Below, one piece after another: positions 14,208-21,695 of a stretch of DNA of 39,128 nucleotides. Position 1 is the stretch's first letter. Each line of letters begins with the position of its first letter. This DNA comes from Pirellulales bacterium (GTDB lineage: Bacteria; Planctomycetota; Planctomycetia; Pirellulales; JALHPA01), in the NCBI GenBank assembly GCA_033762255.1, contig JANRLT010000054.1:1-39128 (forward strand), read 5' to 3'. Both the position numbers and the translations under genes were made by a program. Under the pieces are notes generated by a model. It was not told the DNA's origin. It ran no database searches and was given only the letters and a program-made list of their open reading frames with translations.

Positions 14208-15356
14208 ATGACGCAACATCTGTTTTTGTGCGAGTCCGGCAGCGAGTCCGCGCTGCGGGACGAAATCCTGCGCGAGTGGTCCAGCGTGCGGGTGGCTAGC
14301 CCCGCGCCGGGCTATGTGTGCGCGGTTCTGCCCGGCGACACCCAGCTCCCGCTGCACTCACCCATTTATGCCCCGCATCAAGCTGGCTGGATTCCCTCGC
14401 TGGCATGGTCGCGACAGGCCCTGCCGATGATCGAGCGGCTTACCGCGACTTCCATCCAAACCTGGGGCGAACTATTAGGGGCGCGGTTGATAACCGCACT
14501 GGAAGGCCACGACCGCGCTTGGCGCTGGCACTTGTTTAGCTACGCGCCCGTCGCCGATGCCGAATTTACCCCCGATGCCGCCCCTCTGCCCGAAAGCGAA
14601 GGCGTCGAGCGGTTCTTTAGCAAGATTTCTCCCCGCCGCGCGGGACTCATTCAAGAAGTGGTGATCGATTACCTCAAACGCAAACAAAAACGATTATTAA
14701 AGTCCCTCCTCGAACCCGCGGGGACCTGGCAGCCGGGGGAGGTTTTTATTCAGGTTTGTCTGAGCGCGAATGACTATGGCTGGTGGTCCAGCACGAGCGA
14801 ACCGGAGCGCAACTTTTGGCAGGATTGCCTGAGCCGGTTTCCCGCAGGTATTGTCCAAATTCCCAGTGACCTGCAGGCCCCCGCCCGCGCGTTTGCCAAA
14901 CTCGCCGAGGCCCTCGAACACCTGGATAGAAATATTCTCCCCCGGCAAACGTGCGTGGACTTGGGGGCTAGCCCCGGTAGTTGGACCTGGTGGGCGGTTA
15001 AACAAGGGGCATTCGTCCAGGCGATTGACCGTAGCCCCTTGCGTAATGATCTGATGCGGCATGAGCGGGTGGAGTTTTCCCGCGGGGATGCTTTTAAGTT
15101 TTCTCCCCCTGCCCCCGTGGATTGGTTATTGTGCGATGTCGCGGCGTTTCCCGATAAGATTTATGAATTACTGGCCAAATGGCTGGGTCATCGCTGGTGC
15201 CGCAGTTTTGTCGTGACCATCAAATTTCGCGGCGGGGACGATTATCCGATCTTGAGCAAGTTCAAGCTGCTGCTGAGCGGCAGCGGTTATGATTTTTTAC
15301 TGCGCAAGCTTTCCGCCAATAAAAACGAAGTCACCGCGATGGGAAGTTTGCTTTAA
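14208..15356 (+). CDS. RlmM-like SAM-dependent rRNA 2'-O-ribose methyltransferase
   Basis: A 382-residue protein with an N-terminal RNA-binding-type region and a C-terminal FtsJ/RrmJ-type methyltransferase domain. Motif I is CVDLGASPGSWTWWAVKQG near residue 250, where E. coli RlmM has DLGACPGGWT. Further on, DWLLCDVA gives the catalytic aspartate, VVTIKFRGG the lysine, and NKNEVTAMG the glutamate of the FtsJ K-D-K-E set. RlmM methylates C2498 of 23S rRNA, and that or a related rRNA site is the likely target. An upstream in-frame TTG at 14202 is possible, but the ATG at 14208 is preceded by a G-rich stretch at a reasonable distance. The gene stands alone between the lipoprotein gene and the convergent Fic gene, whose stop lies 9 bp away. 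Confidence 0.82.
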   Translation: MTQHLFLCESGSESALRDEILREWSSVRVASPAPGYVCAVLPGDTQLPLHSPIYAPHQAGWIPSLAWSRQALPMIERLTATSIQTWGELLGARLITALEGHDRAWRWHLFSYAPVADAEFTPDAAPLPESEGVERFFSKISPRRAGLIQEVVIDYLKRKQKRLLKSLLEPAGTWQPGEVFIQVCLSANDYGWWSSTSEPERNFWQDCLSRFPAGIVQIPSDLQAPARAFAKLAEALEHLDRNILPRQTCVDLGASPGSWTWWAVKQGAFVQAIDRSPLRNDLMRHERVEFSRGDAFKFSPPAPVDWLLCDVAAFPDKIYELLAKWLGHRWCRSFVVTIKFRGGDDYPILSKFKLLLSGSGYDFLLRKLSANKNEVTAMGSLL

Positions 15357-15364
15357 TCGCCAAG

Positions 15365-15988
15365 CTACTTTGGCAACAGTCGATGATGCAGTTCGTAGAG
15401 AAGGCGCAAGTTCCCCGCATCCGCCACTTTCAGGCAATCAATATACTCTTGCCGCAAGGAACTCACTTGGCTGCCAACTTCGGCGGGCCAGACAGGCAGG
15501 GGGTGGCGACGTTGCTTCAGCCAAATACTGGCTAGCATTCTTGACCAACGCCCGTTTCCGTTGCGAAAGGGATGGATTTTAACGGCGCGATAATGCAGAT
15601 GAACAGCTTGCTCAAGGGGGTCGGGCCAATGTTTCCTCCAGTATACCAGATCGGCAAGCAACTGTTGCAACTGCTCCACGATCAGCGCCGGTTGGCTCCC
15701 CAAATTGAGTTCCACGGCTCGTATCGTTCCCGCCCAATCCCATACTTTTCCAAACATTTCCGCATGCAAGCGTAAGACCCATGTGTAGTTAAACGGGGCT
15801 AGTTTGCGTGAGGGAGTGCCCGCCAGGTATTTAATGGTCGCGTCATGTAAATTTTGTGCTTCCGCGATGGACAACTGTCGACGATTAACAATCGACGGGT
15901 CCAGCAGGCCCTCGCGTAGATCCAAGGGTGTTTCACCTTCCAGGTCATCCAAGGTATTCCTGTCACTGCCACAATTTTTCACTGCCAC
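15365..15988 (-). CDS. fic: Fic-domain protein (mobile mystery protein B type), probable toxin
   Basis: A 207-residue Fic protein. The catalytic loop reads IHPFRNGNGRWSR, with H139 as the general base. Canonical AMPylating Fic proteins have D or E before GNGR (HPFx[D/E]GNGR), and here that Mg-binding position is N143. The N-terminal DDLEGETPLDLREGLL and the WDWAGTIR stretch match the family called mobile mystery protein B, which pairs with an upstream HTH gene. Fic proteins transfer AMP or other groups from nucleotides to target hydroxyls, often inactivating the target. The likely start is GTG at 15988, overlapping the HTH gene stop by 10 bp, so translational coupling is expected; a second GTG six bases on is possible. 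A 16-bp tandem duplication (15963-15994) spans the junction. A toxin role is inferred from pairing. Confidence 0.88.
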   Translation of the reverse strand: MAVKNCGSDRNTLDDLEGETPLDLREGLLDPSIVNRRQLSIAEAQNLHDATIKYLAGTPSRKLAPFNYTWVLRLHAEMFGKVWDWAGTIRAVELNLGSQPALIVEQLQQLLADLVYWRKHWPDPLEQAVHLHYRAVKIHPFRNGNGRWSRMLASIWLKQRRHPLPVWPAEVGSQVSSLRQEYIDCLKVADAGNLRLLYELHHRLLPK

Positions 15989-15994
15989 AACTTT
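15963..15994. repeat. 16-bp tandem duplication at the antitoxin-Fic junction
   Basis: TCACTGCCACAA followed by a T-rich spacer occurs twice with a 16-bp period. It covers the stop codon of the HTH gene and the start region of fic. Because 16 is not a multiple of three, the duplication shifts the frame and creates the present GTG-GCA-GTG start area for fic. Confidence 0.7.
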
Positions 15995-16347
15995 CGCTTG
16001 GAACCCGCCATCAGTTGAATGTACGTCTGCTCGACCAAAGCCTCGTATTCATCTGTCGTTAGCCCTTGACCCTCGAGCGCGGATGTTGCCTGCGTGATGT
16101 CCGCCAATTGTCGGGCTTTTCTTAGGGCTTGCTCTTTGAGCATGAGGTTTGTTTCTTGACACGGCAGAATGGTTAATTCACAACCCAGGGCCTGTGCCAC
16201 CGCAGCGATGGCTTTACTGCTAATTGCCTCGTTTCCTGCAAAAAGACGATTCAACGTGGGCCGGGAAACGCCGCTACGTCGGGAAATATCACGTAAACTC
16301 ATGCGCAGATTGCGTTTACGATCATTTAATTGTTGCTGGATGTTCAT
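15979..16347 (-). CDS. HTH regulator with VbhA-like Fic-inhibitory motif, probable antitoxin
   Basis: A 122-residue protein with two parts. Residues about 14-60 form an XRE/Cro-type helix-turn-helix (MSLRDISRRSGVSRPTLNRL, then AISSKAIAAVAQALG). The C-terminal half contains T88-S-A-L-E92-G93, which fits the (S/T)-x-x-x-E-(G/N) inhibitory helix motif that blocks ATP gamma-phosphate positioning in Fic enzymes; the surrounding ARQLADITQATSALEGQGL followed by an acidic helix resembles VbhA-type antitoxins. So one protein may both repress the operon and inhibit the Fic enzyme. The family name for the HTH partner is mobile mystery protein A. The ATG at 16347 lies just downstream of a 22-bp palindrome and a sigma-70-like promoter. 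The Fic gene follows with a 10-bp overlap. Confidence 0.85.
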   Translation of the reverse strand: MNIQQQLNDRKRNLRMSLRDISRRSGVSRPTLNRLFAGNEAISSKAIAAVAQALGCELTILPCQETNLMLKEQALRKARQLADITQATSALEGQGLTTDEYEALVEQTYIQLMAGSKRKLWQ

Positions 16348-16358
16348 GTGTGGACCAT

Positions 16359-16406
16359 ATATGAGGCAATTGCCATATATTATACATCATTTATAAAGCA
16401 TTTCCA
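16359..16406 (-). promoter_or_regulatory. Promoter and overlapping operator of the HTH-fic operon
   Basis: On the minus strand, TGGAAA (16401-16406), a 16-bp spacer and a perfect TATAAT (16379-16384) form a sigma-70-type promoter about 32 bp before the antitoxin ATG. A palindrome overlaps the -10 region: the core GGCAATTGCC (16365-16374) is perfect and has ATAT arms at 16359-16362 and 16377-16380. The layout fits autorepression by the HTH protein, which is usual for toxin-antitoxin operons. Confidence 0.65.
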
Positions 16407-16717
16407 CTTATGTGGATTCAATTTAAGAGACTTAAGTTTGTAAAACTAGTGCATTAGGTTAAATACGCTAGCGGCCTTGCCTACCCGCTGAATTCCCCGC
16501 CGCAATCTGCCGATGCTTTCTACTGACAATTTTGCAAATCACGGGTAAACCAGGCAAAACAGGGAAGTTTTGTCGAATTTAACACCGGGGTTAACCGCAG
16601 GTTGCCTATTCTGCCTGCCGCAGCCGTTGCTGGGGCCATCGGCACAGCTTTTCCGATTGGCCTATTCCGTTAGGCCAATGTGGACGCCCTTTATGGAAGA
16701 AGGTCGATTTTTCCCTT
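16407..16717. other. Divergent spacer with perfect 9-bp palindrome
   Basis: No gene was found here. ATTGGCCTA (16656-16664), loop TTCCGT, then TAGGCCAAT (16671-16679) form a perfect hairpin or dyad 38 bp before the next gene. There is no T-tract after it, so an operator or leader structure is more likely than a terminator. Confidence 0.45.
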
Positions 16718-18013
16718 ATGCTTCGTTCGCGCGATGATCGCCGCCGTCGGGCCCTGGTCGAGGAATCCGCGTTACGCGAGGGGGCCGAACCACAAGAACC
16801 GACGATCGGCGGCGGCGCACAAGTCTTGTATTCGCAGGATGCGCAGCGCTGCGGGGATTTGCGCTTGCGCGACCTCATCCCCCGCCGTAAACGCATTTTG
16901 GCCATCTGCGGCACGCTGTGGTTGTTGGCCACCACCCTCATCCTGGTTGCTATCTATTATCAGCAAGATTGCTGCGAGCGTCTGGGCGTTGCCAGCCTTC
17001 CGGCAATCGACCCGCGACTGCCGAACAATCTGGCGGCTTGGCTGACCAGCATGACCCTGGGTTTGACCGGCGGGTTGGCGGGGTTGATCTATACCTGGCG
17101 GCAATACCGCCTGGATGATTATCGCGGTCGATACCGGTTGTGGCTGATCGGGGCAATGTTTTATGGAACTCTAAGCGTGGGCGTGGTGGCCCCCGTCCAC
17201 AAACTATGGGAATTGCTGATGGTGCAGGCGACGGGCTTTCGCGGCTGGGATGAAGGGAGCGTATGGTGGATTGGTCCGTTACTCGTCATTGGAGCGGGTT
17301 TTGGCATACGTATCTCGCTGGAACTGGCGCGTTGCCCGGTGGCACTGGGAAAATTTTTGCCAGGCAACGGTCTGATCCTGTTGGCGGGCGTGGCCCAAAA
17401 TCAAACCTATTTGCCCAGTCTACCCCCATTTTTTGCCAGCTATGCCTGCGCGCTGGTCGGTAGCGGGCTGGTCATGCTGGGCCTCTGTACCTATGCCCGA
17501 CATGTGCTACTGGAAATTGACGGCGTGATCAAGCCCCGCGCGCGGCAGCCCCAGGCGGAAAAGCCGACTCGCAAACGCAAGTCCGGCGAAACCGTGCGGA
17601 TCGATGCGGCTCACACCCCGGAAAGCGACAAACCCGCCAAGTCGACCAGCAGCCCCGCGGCTTCGTCCACCGCCAAGTCCGAAAAGCCAACCAGTGACGG
17701 CAAAGTCAATCCGTCCGGCGTCACTAGCCAAAGCCAGCCGGTAAAGACACCTGCTGCCACGCCCACAACCAAAGACGCAAACCCCGCCACCAAAAATTCC
17801 ACGGGGAACGTGAACCGGCCGCATGCCTTTGGGACCAAACCCCCAGGACCCTTAGCCGGGGCGATTCACCAACAACAGGCTAAAGCCACAGTCTCTGCGA
17901 ATTACACTGACGACACCCCGGATAGTGACGACGATGACGAGGGAGACGACACGGGGGGCAACCGCAAATTGAGCCGCGCCGAGCGCAAGCGTCTGCGTAA
18001 ATTGCGGGGTTGA
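16718..18013 (+). CDS. Polytopic membrane protein with disordered basic C-terminal tail
   Basis: A 431-residue protein of unknown function. A charged N-terminus (about 58 residues) is followed by five or six hydrophobic segments: near residues 60-82, 105-125, 140-160, 182-202, 215-225 (weak) and 233-258. Between the first two lies a cysteine-containing loop. After residue 265 the chain becomes hydrophilic, Lys/Ser/Pro/Thr-rich and probably disordered, ends with an Asp-rich run, and closes with LSRAERKRLRKLRG, a short basic helix. No catalytic motif was recognised. No clear Shine-Dalgarno precedes the ATG; GAAGAAGG lies about 15 bases upstream, slightly far. The gene is divergent from the antitoxin operon and is followed by gltX on the same strand about 200 bp later. 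Confidence 0.8.
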   Translation: MLRSRDDRRRRALVEESALREGAEPQEPTIGGGAQVLYSQDAQRCGDLRLRDLIPRRKRILAICGTLWLLATTLILVAIYYQQDCCERLGVASLPAIDPRLPNNLAAWLTSMTLGLTGGLAGLIYTWRQYRLDDYRGRYRLWLIGAMFYGTLSVGVVAPVHKLWELLMVQATGFRGWDEGSVWWIGPLLVIGAGFGIRISLELARCPVALGKFLPGNGLILLAGVAQNQTYLPSLPPFFASYACALVGSGLVMLGLCTYARHVLLEIDGVIKPRARQPQAEKPTRKRKSGETVRIDAAHTPESDKPAKSTSSPAASSTAKSEKPTSDGKVNPSGVTSQSQPVKTPAATPTTKDANPATKNSTGNVNRPHAFGTKPPGPLAGAIHQQQAKATVSANYTDDTPDSDDDDEGDDTGGNRKLSRAERKRLRKLRG

Positions 18014-18130
18014 TGATAGTCCTTGCGCCGCGGCGACTTCCCGCGCAAGAGCCAGGGATGGGGTGTTTCTTTTTGCGCCATGCCATCATGCCCCGTCCTT
18101 TGGGACCTACGGATTTTATCCGCCAAATGG

Positions 18131-18136
18131 TATAAT
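18131..18136 (+). promoter_or_regulatory. Possible -10 element upstream of gltX
   Basis: A perfect TATAAT hexamer lies 78 bp before the gltX ATG. No good -35 hexamer is present at 16-18 bp spacing (TACGGA is the best match), so this is only a candidate promoter. Confidence 0.35.
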
Positions 18137-18214
18137 CCTGGCACGTTGGTTTCTTCTGTTAACCGCTTGGCCTCGTGTTGCCGGGCAGGCTCCTATTTTT
18201 ACAACTGTGTACTT

Positions 18215-19777
18215 ATGGTTCGCACCCGTTTTGCCCCCAGTCCCACCGGTTATTTGCACATCGGCGGAGTGCGGACCGCGCTCTTTAATTGGTTGTTTGC
18301 CCGGCAACATGGCGGGCAGTTTTTACTGCGCATCGACGATACCGACGCGCAGCGCAATGTTGAGGCGGCCCTGGCTCCCATTTTGCACGGGTTTCGCTGG
18401 TTAGGGATCGACTGGGACGAAGGCCCCGAAGTCGGCGGGCCGTATGAGCCGTACTTTCAGTCCCAGCGTTTGCCGCATTATCAGGCCGCCGTGCAAAAGC
18501 TGCTCGCCAGCGGGCATGCCTATCGCGATTTTGCCACGACCGAGGAATTAGCCGCCGAGCGCGCCGCCGCCGAAGCCGCCAAACAAACCTTTGTCTATAG
18601 CCGCCGCTGGCTGGCCGAAACCGACGAACAAGCCAAGCAATACGAGGCCGAGGGGCGCGCCGGGGTGGTCCGGCTAAAAATGCCCCGTACGGGCACTCTG
18701 GTGATTCCCGACCTGATCCGCGGCAATGTGGAATTCGCCTGGGCCAGCGAGCAGGACCATGTCATCCAGCGGGCGGACGGCACGTGCCTGTACCATCTGG
18801 CCAGCGTGGTGGACGATCACGACTTTGCCATTACGCATGTCATTCGCGCGGAAGAGCACCTGAGCAATACGCCGCGGCAGATTTTTATCGCCCAGTCGCT
18901 GGGGTATGAGTTACCGCAATACGCGCATTTGCCCTACGTGGCCGAGCCAGGGAGCAAAACCAAGCTAAGCAAGCGCAAGCTGGAAAAGTATTTAAAGAAC
19001 AAAGAATTCGCCGCGCTGAACGATCATGGGCAGGGAATTGCGACAAAGTTGGGGTTAAATCTGGCGGCGGACACCTTTAACCCCGTCATTGTCGATTTTT
19101 ATGAGCAAGTGGGATATCTGCCCCAGGCGATCGTCAACTACCTGCTGCTGTTGGGTTGGTCGCTGGATGACAAGACCGAATATTTTACCCGCGAGGAAAT
19201 GATCCGTGATTTTACGCTCGCGCGGGTGAACAAGGCCCCGGCCAGCTTTGACCCCAAAAAGCTGCAAGCGTTTCAGGACCATTACTTTGCGGAGCTTCCC
19301 GCCAAGCAAAAAGTCCCCCGCCTGATCGATTTCTTGCAGCGGGCGGGGCATTTGCCCAAACCGGTCGATTGCGCAGTCGGGCCGTATGTGCTGCAAATCA
19401 TCGCCGCCGCAGGGGACCGGATCAAGGTCTTTGGAGATATTCTAAACTTTACCGAATTTTTTGTGCCGGACGAAGAACTGGTTTATGACCAAGCCGCGGT
19501 GGAAAAGACTTTTGCCCAGCCGATGGCGCGGCAATTGTTAGATGAATTTCGCGACACGTTGGCCGCCGTGCCGGACTTTGCGGTAGCGCCGCTGGAGGCC
19601 GCGCTGCAAGCGTTTGTCGCGGCCAAGGCGATCAAACCGGGGGACCTTATCCATCCACTGCGCTTGGCCCTCTGCGGCAAAACTGTCGGCATGGGCCTGT
19701 ATGACACGCTGGCGATTCTGGGCCGCGCGCGGTCGCTCGCGCGGATCGACCGACTGTTGAGCAAGGCGGGAAAATGA
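18215..19777 (+). CDS. gltX: Glutamyl-tRNA synthetase
   Basis: GltX charges tRNA-Glu (and in bacteria lacking GlnRS also tRNA-Gln) with glutamate. From the ATG at 18215 the protein has 520 residues and starts [20 protein letters not shown], the family N-terminus with the class I signature HIGG in place of HIGH. The second ATP-binding motif appears as [12 protein letters not shown] near residue 250 (KLSKR for KMSKS-type). The segment [22 protein letters not shown] type (near residues 188-208) and [15 protein letters not shown] near 210-225 are typical GluRS elements. A frame reaching 18023 adds 64 unrelated residues and is rejected. No Shine-Dalgarno is visible before the ATG. The anticodon-binding C-terminal domain is complete. 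REP repeats begin about 35 bp after the stop. Confidence 0.95.
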   Translation: MVRTRFAPSPTGYLHIGGVRTALFNWLFARQHGGQFLLRIDDTDAQRNVEAALAPILHGFRWLGIDWDEGPEVGGPYEPYFQSQRLPHYQAAVQKLLASGHAYRDFATTEELAAERAAAEAAKQTFVYSRRWLAETDEQAKQYEAEGRAGVVRLKMPRTGTLVIPDLIRGNVEFAWASEQDHVIQRADGTCLYHLASVVDDHDFAITHVIRAEEHLSNTPRQIFIAQSLGYELPQYAHLPYVAEPGSKTKLSKRKLEKYLKNKEFAALNDHGQGIATKLGLNLAADTFNPVIVDFYEQVGYLPQAIVNYLLLLGWSLDDKTEYFTREEMIRDFTLARVNKAPASFDPKKLQAFQDHYFAELPAKQKVPRLIDFLQRAGHLPKPVDCAVGPYVLQIIAAAGDRIKVFGDILNFTEFFVPDEELVYDQAAVEKTFAQPMARQLLDEFRDTLAAVPDFAVAPLEAALQAFVAAKAIKPGDLIHPLRLALCGKTVGMGLYDTLAILGRARSLARIDRLLSKAGK

Positions 19778-19810
19778 GACTCGTTGTGAAATGACTGAAA
19801 GTGTTTGTAG

Positions 19811-20200
19811 CTTGTGGGCCGTTGGCCCAACCGATCCCAGCCTTACATATTTGAATTGCGGCAAGCAAAGCGTCGCCCTTGGATAATAGGGAAACACAAT
19901 AGGTAGGGCCAAAGGCCCGATTCAACACGTTAATCACAGGCCAACGGTCCACACACATATCCGTGGGCTGAAAGCCCAACATATCCCAGCCTAGGGCAAG
20001 CGCAGCGTCGCCCTAGGTAATTGATGCTTTTCAAAGTGAAGGGCCAAAGGCCCGATTCAACACGTTAATCACAGGCCAACGGTTCGCACACATATCCGTG
20101 GGCTGAAAGCCCAACATATCCCAGCCTAGGGCAAGCGCAGCGTCGCCCTAGGTTAACGATAATTCTAGTAGGAAGGGCCAAAGGCCCGATTCAACAATAC
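19811..20200 (+). repeat. REP cluster: about 135-bp tandem direct repeat upstream of the RAYT gene
   Basis: Two full ~135-bp units start at GGGCCAAAGGCCC (19906 and 20041), and a third, truncated unit starts at 20175. Each full unit contains GGGCCAAAGGCCC, the hairpin GTGGGCTGAAAGCCCA (GTGG at 19963 and 20098) and the hairpin CCTAGGGC...GCCCTAGG (19990-20017, 20125-20152) with GCGCAGCGTC in the loop. A preceding half-unit at 19814 has GTGGGCCGTTGGCCCA. GTGG directly before a hairpin fits the GTRG signature of REP sequences handled by RAYT transposases. Confidence 0.85.
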
Positions 20201-20207
20201 GCATATC

Positions 20208-20660
20208 ATGCCTCAATCTCTTTCCTTTATCCTGACGCACATTATTTTTAGCACCAAGGATCGTACGCCTTGCTTAAACGAACAGATTTTACCCTCCTTG
20301 CATGCCTACTTGGCAACAGTGACCAGGAACCTCAAATGCGAATGTTATCGTGTAGGCGGGGTGGCCGATCATGTGCATCTGGCGGTGCGAATGTCCAGAA
20401 CCGTTACGATGGCCGAAGTGATTGAAGAACTAAAAACCAGCTCGTCCAAATGGCTTAAGCAACAAGACCGAGTCTTTATAAATTTTCATTGGCAGCGGGG
20501 ATATGGAGCATTTTCAGTGGGACCGGCCGATTTGGATGCCTTGCGCACGTACATTGATAACCAAGCCATACATCATCAACAGCGTACATTTCAGGACGAG
20601 TTCCGCGCATTCCTGACAAAATATGGGATTGAGTATGACGAGCGGTATGTCTGGGACTAA
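20208..20660 (+). CDS. REP-associated tyrosine transposase (RAYT), IS200/Y1 family
   Basis: A 150-residue HUH single-strand endonuclease of the Y1_Tnp fold. The HUH motif is H55-V-H57 in ADHVHLAV, and the probable nucleophile is Y115 in LRTYIDNQ, followed by Q119 and HH (122-123); the C-terminus KYGIEYDERYVW is typical of this family. Such enzymes cut and join single-stranded DNA at hairpin-associated tetranucleotides. It lacks the TnpB partner and IS200 ends. Instead it is flanked by REP hairpins in direct orientation upstream (19.8-20.2 kb) and inverted orientation downstream (20.69-20.87 kb), the layout of RAYT/REP systems, in which a single-copy chromosomal gene maintains non-autonomous repeats. 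No Shine-Dalgarno is evident; the ATG at 20208 gives the family length. Motifs are intact, so it is probably active. Confidence 0.88.
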   Translation: MPQSLSFILTHIIFSTKDRTPCLNEQILPSLHAYLATVTRNLKCECYRVGGVADHVHLAVRMSRTVTMAEVIEELKTSSSKWLKQQDRVFINFHWQRGYGAFSVGPADLDALRTYIDNQAIHHQQRTFQDEFRAFLTKYGIEYDERYVWD

Positions 20661-20684
20661 GCGGCTGAATTGGGTAAGGATGAA

Positions 20685-20876
20685 TCGGGCTTTCAGCCCT
20701 TCCCATATTTTGTTCTTATCTACCTAGGGCGACGCTGCGCTTGCCCTAGGCTGGGATCGGTTGGGCCGTTGGCCCACATATTCGCTTGTCGTTTCCTCAA
20801 TAACATATAGGGGAAAGCTTGCCGCAATACAAGGCAAAACGGCTGGGATCGGTTGCGCCGTTGGCCCACAAATTCG
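20685..20876 (-). repeat. REP cluster downstream of the RAYT gene, inverted orientation
   Basis: This contains GGGCTTTCAGCCC (20688-20700), CCTAGGGC...GCCCTAGG (20723-20730 and 20743-20750) and TGGGCCGTTGGCCCA (about 20762-20776), which are the same hairpins as upstream of the RAYT gene but reversed in order and orientation. A further degraded copy, GGCTGGGATCGGTTGCGCC, lies near 20842-20870. Confidence 0.8.
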
Positions 20877-20955
20877 CTACGATCTTGACCGATTAATATT
20901 TCACTCGGACCCGTGTTACTTCCACGCCAATCCGTGGCAAAAATCGGGCAAGGCA

Positions 20956-21030
20956 AAGGGGGTCAGGAGTCTTCCGCGAACAAGCCAACTTGCCAAATGC
21001 GTTTTTACCGCGTCAGACTCCCGACCCCGT
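20956..21030. repeat. Imperfect inverted repeat of the GGGGTC-GGAGTC type
   Basis: GGGGGTCAGGAGTCTTCCGCG (near 20959-20979) and CGCGTCAGACTCCCGACCCC (about 21010-21029) are imperfect reverse complements with a loop of about 31 bp. The right arm recurs almost unchanged at 23700-23720, where it supplies the stop codon of the sensor kinase gene. The family appears distinct from the REP hairpins next to it. Confidence 0.6.
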
Positions 21031-21182
21031 GGTGCAACTTTTCCTAAATCGGGTTACGCTGCGCTTCCCCCCGCGCACGATCCCTACAATCCGACGTTGT
21101 GCGGTCGTCGCGTGTGCTATGCTTTCAATGATACCGGGCAGCGGGCCCGGAAATTTCAACCACTGGACTGCGAGTGTGACAC

Positions 21183-21581
21183 ATGGGTGCGGAACCGTGG
21201 GATTATTTTGTCCCGTTCGAGACGGATGTGCAGGGGGCGCTGGACAAACTGAAACAGCGCGAATTTCTAGCCGGTCGCTTTCGCTATAGCGAAGAAGGCC
21301 CCGCCACGATCGACGAAGCGCGGGAAATCGCCGATGCCGACGGCACCGGGTCGATTTTGGATATCGACACCATCGGCGACGAACCAGATTTTGGCGTAGT
21401 CGCCCCGCTCCCCGAGGAGCGGCTAGTTGAGTTTTTTGGCACGGATCAGCCGACGCGGCAGATGATCGAGGGAAATATGGAATTCTACGAAGAGATCGAC
21501 CGGGGCCAGGGGGTTTACATCCTGGCCTATCAAGGGAATCAGCCCAGCGAAATCTTCTTTGGCGGCTACTCTTACGATTGA
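21183..21581 (+). CDS. Conserved hypothetical protein, acidic, 132 residues
   Basis: A small, acidic, soluble protein. Visible features: start MGAEPWDYFVPFETDVQGAL, a charged helix ALDKLKQREFLAGRFRY, the stretch PATIDEAREIADADGTGSI with ILDIDTI, and a C-terminal hydrophobic-aromatic part (GVYILAYQGNQPSEIFFGGY). No signal peptide, membrane segment or catalytic motif was recognised. The composition and strongly biased codon pattern argue that it is a real gene. It lies in a repeat-rich stretch between the RAYT region and a convergent DUF1559 gene. Similar small proteins are, I believe, found across bacteria without known function; an immunity-protein-like role is only a guess. Confidence 0.7.
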   Translation: MGAEPWDYFVPFETDVQGALDKLKQREFLAGRFRYSEEGPATIDEAREIADADGTGSILDIDTIGDEPDFGVVAPLPEERLVEFFGTDQPTRQMIEGNMEFYEEIDRGQGVYILAYQGNQPSEIFFGGYSYD

Positions 21582-21616
21582 CGGGCGAATCTAACAATTA
21601 ACGAACGTGAATCGCT

Positions 21617-21649
21617 CCCGTGGTTGCCGCGCCGCGCGGCAACCACGGG
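21617..21649. repeat. Perfect 15-bp palindrome between convergent genes
   Basis: CCCGTGGTTGCCGCG (21617-21631), a three-base loop, then the exact complement (21635-21649), followed by CTGGGAGCC. The CTGGGA tail resembles the tail after the REP hairpins, so it is probably a third stem variant of the same family. Its place between convergent genes could also make it a terminator, but no T-tract follows. Confidence 0.7.
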
Positions 21650-21695
21650 CTGGGAGCCAAAATGGCACTAGTTGAAATTGACTCTTAACTGATCC

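Noticed and set aside
18023-18214. 64-residue N-terminal extension of GltX
   Set aside because: It is not family-like, and the canonical GluRS start ([11 protein letters not shown]) begins at the ATG at 18215.
19906-20200. Tandem units of about 135 bp considered as a CRISPR array
   Set aside because: The whole unit is repeated, without unique spacers, and there are no cas genes; the units are REP hairpins next to a RAYT gene.
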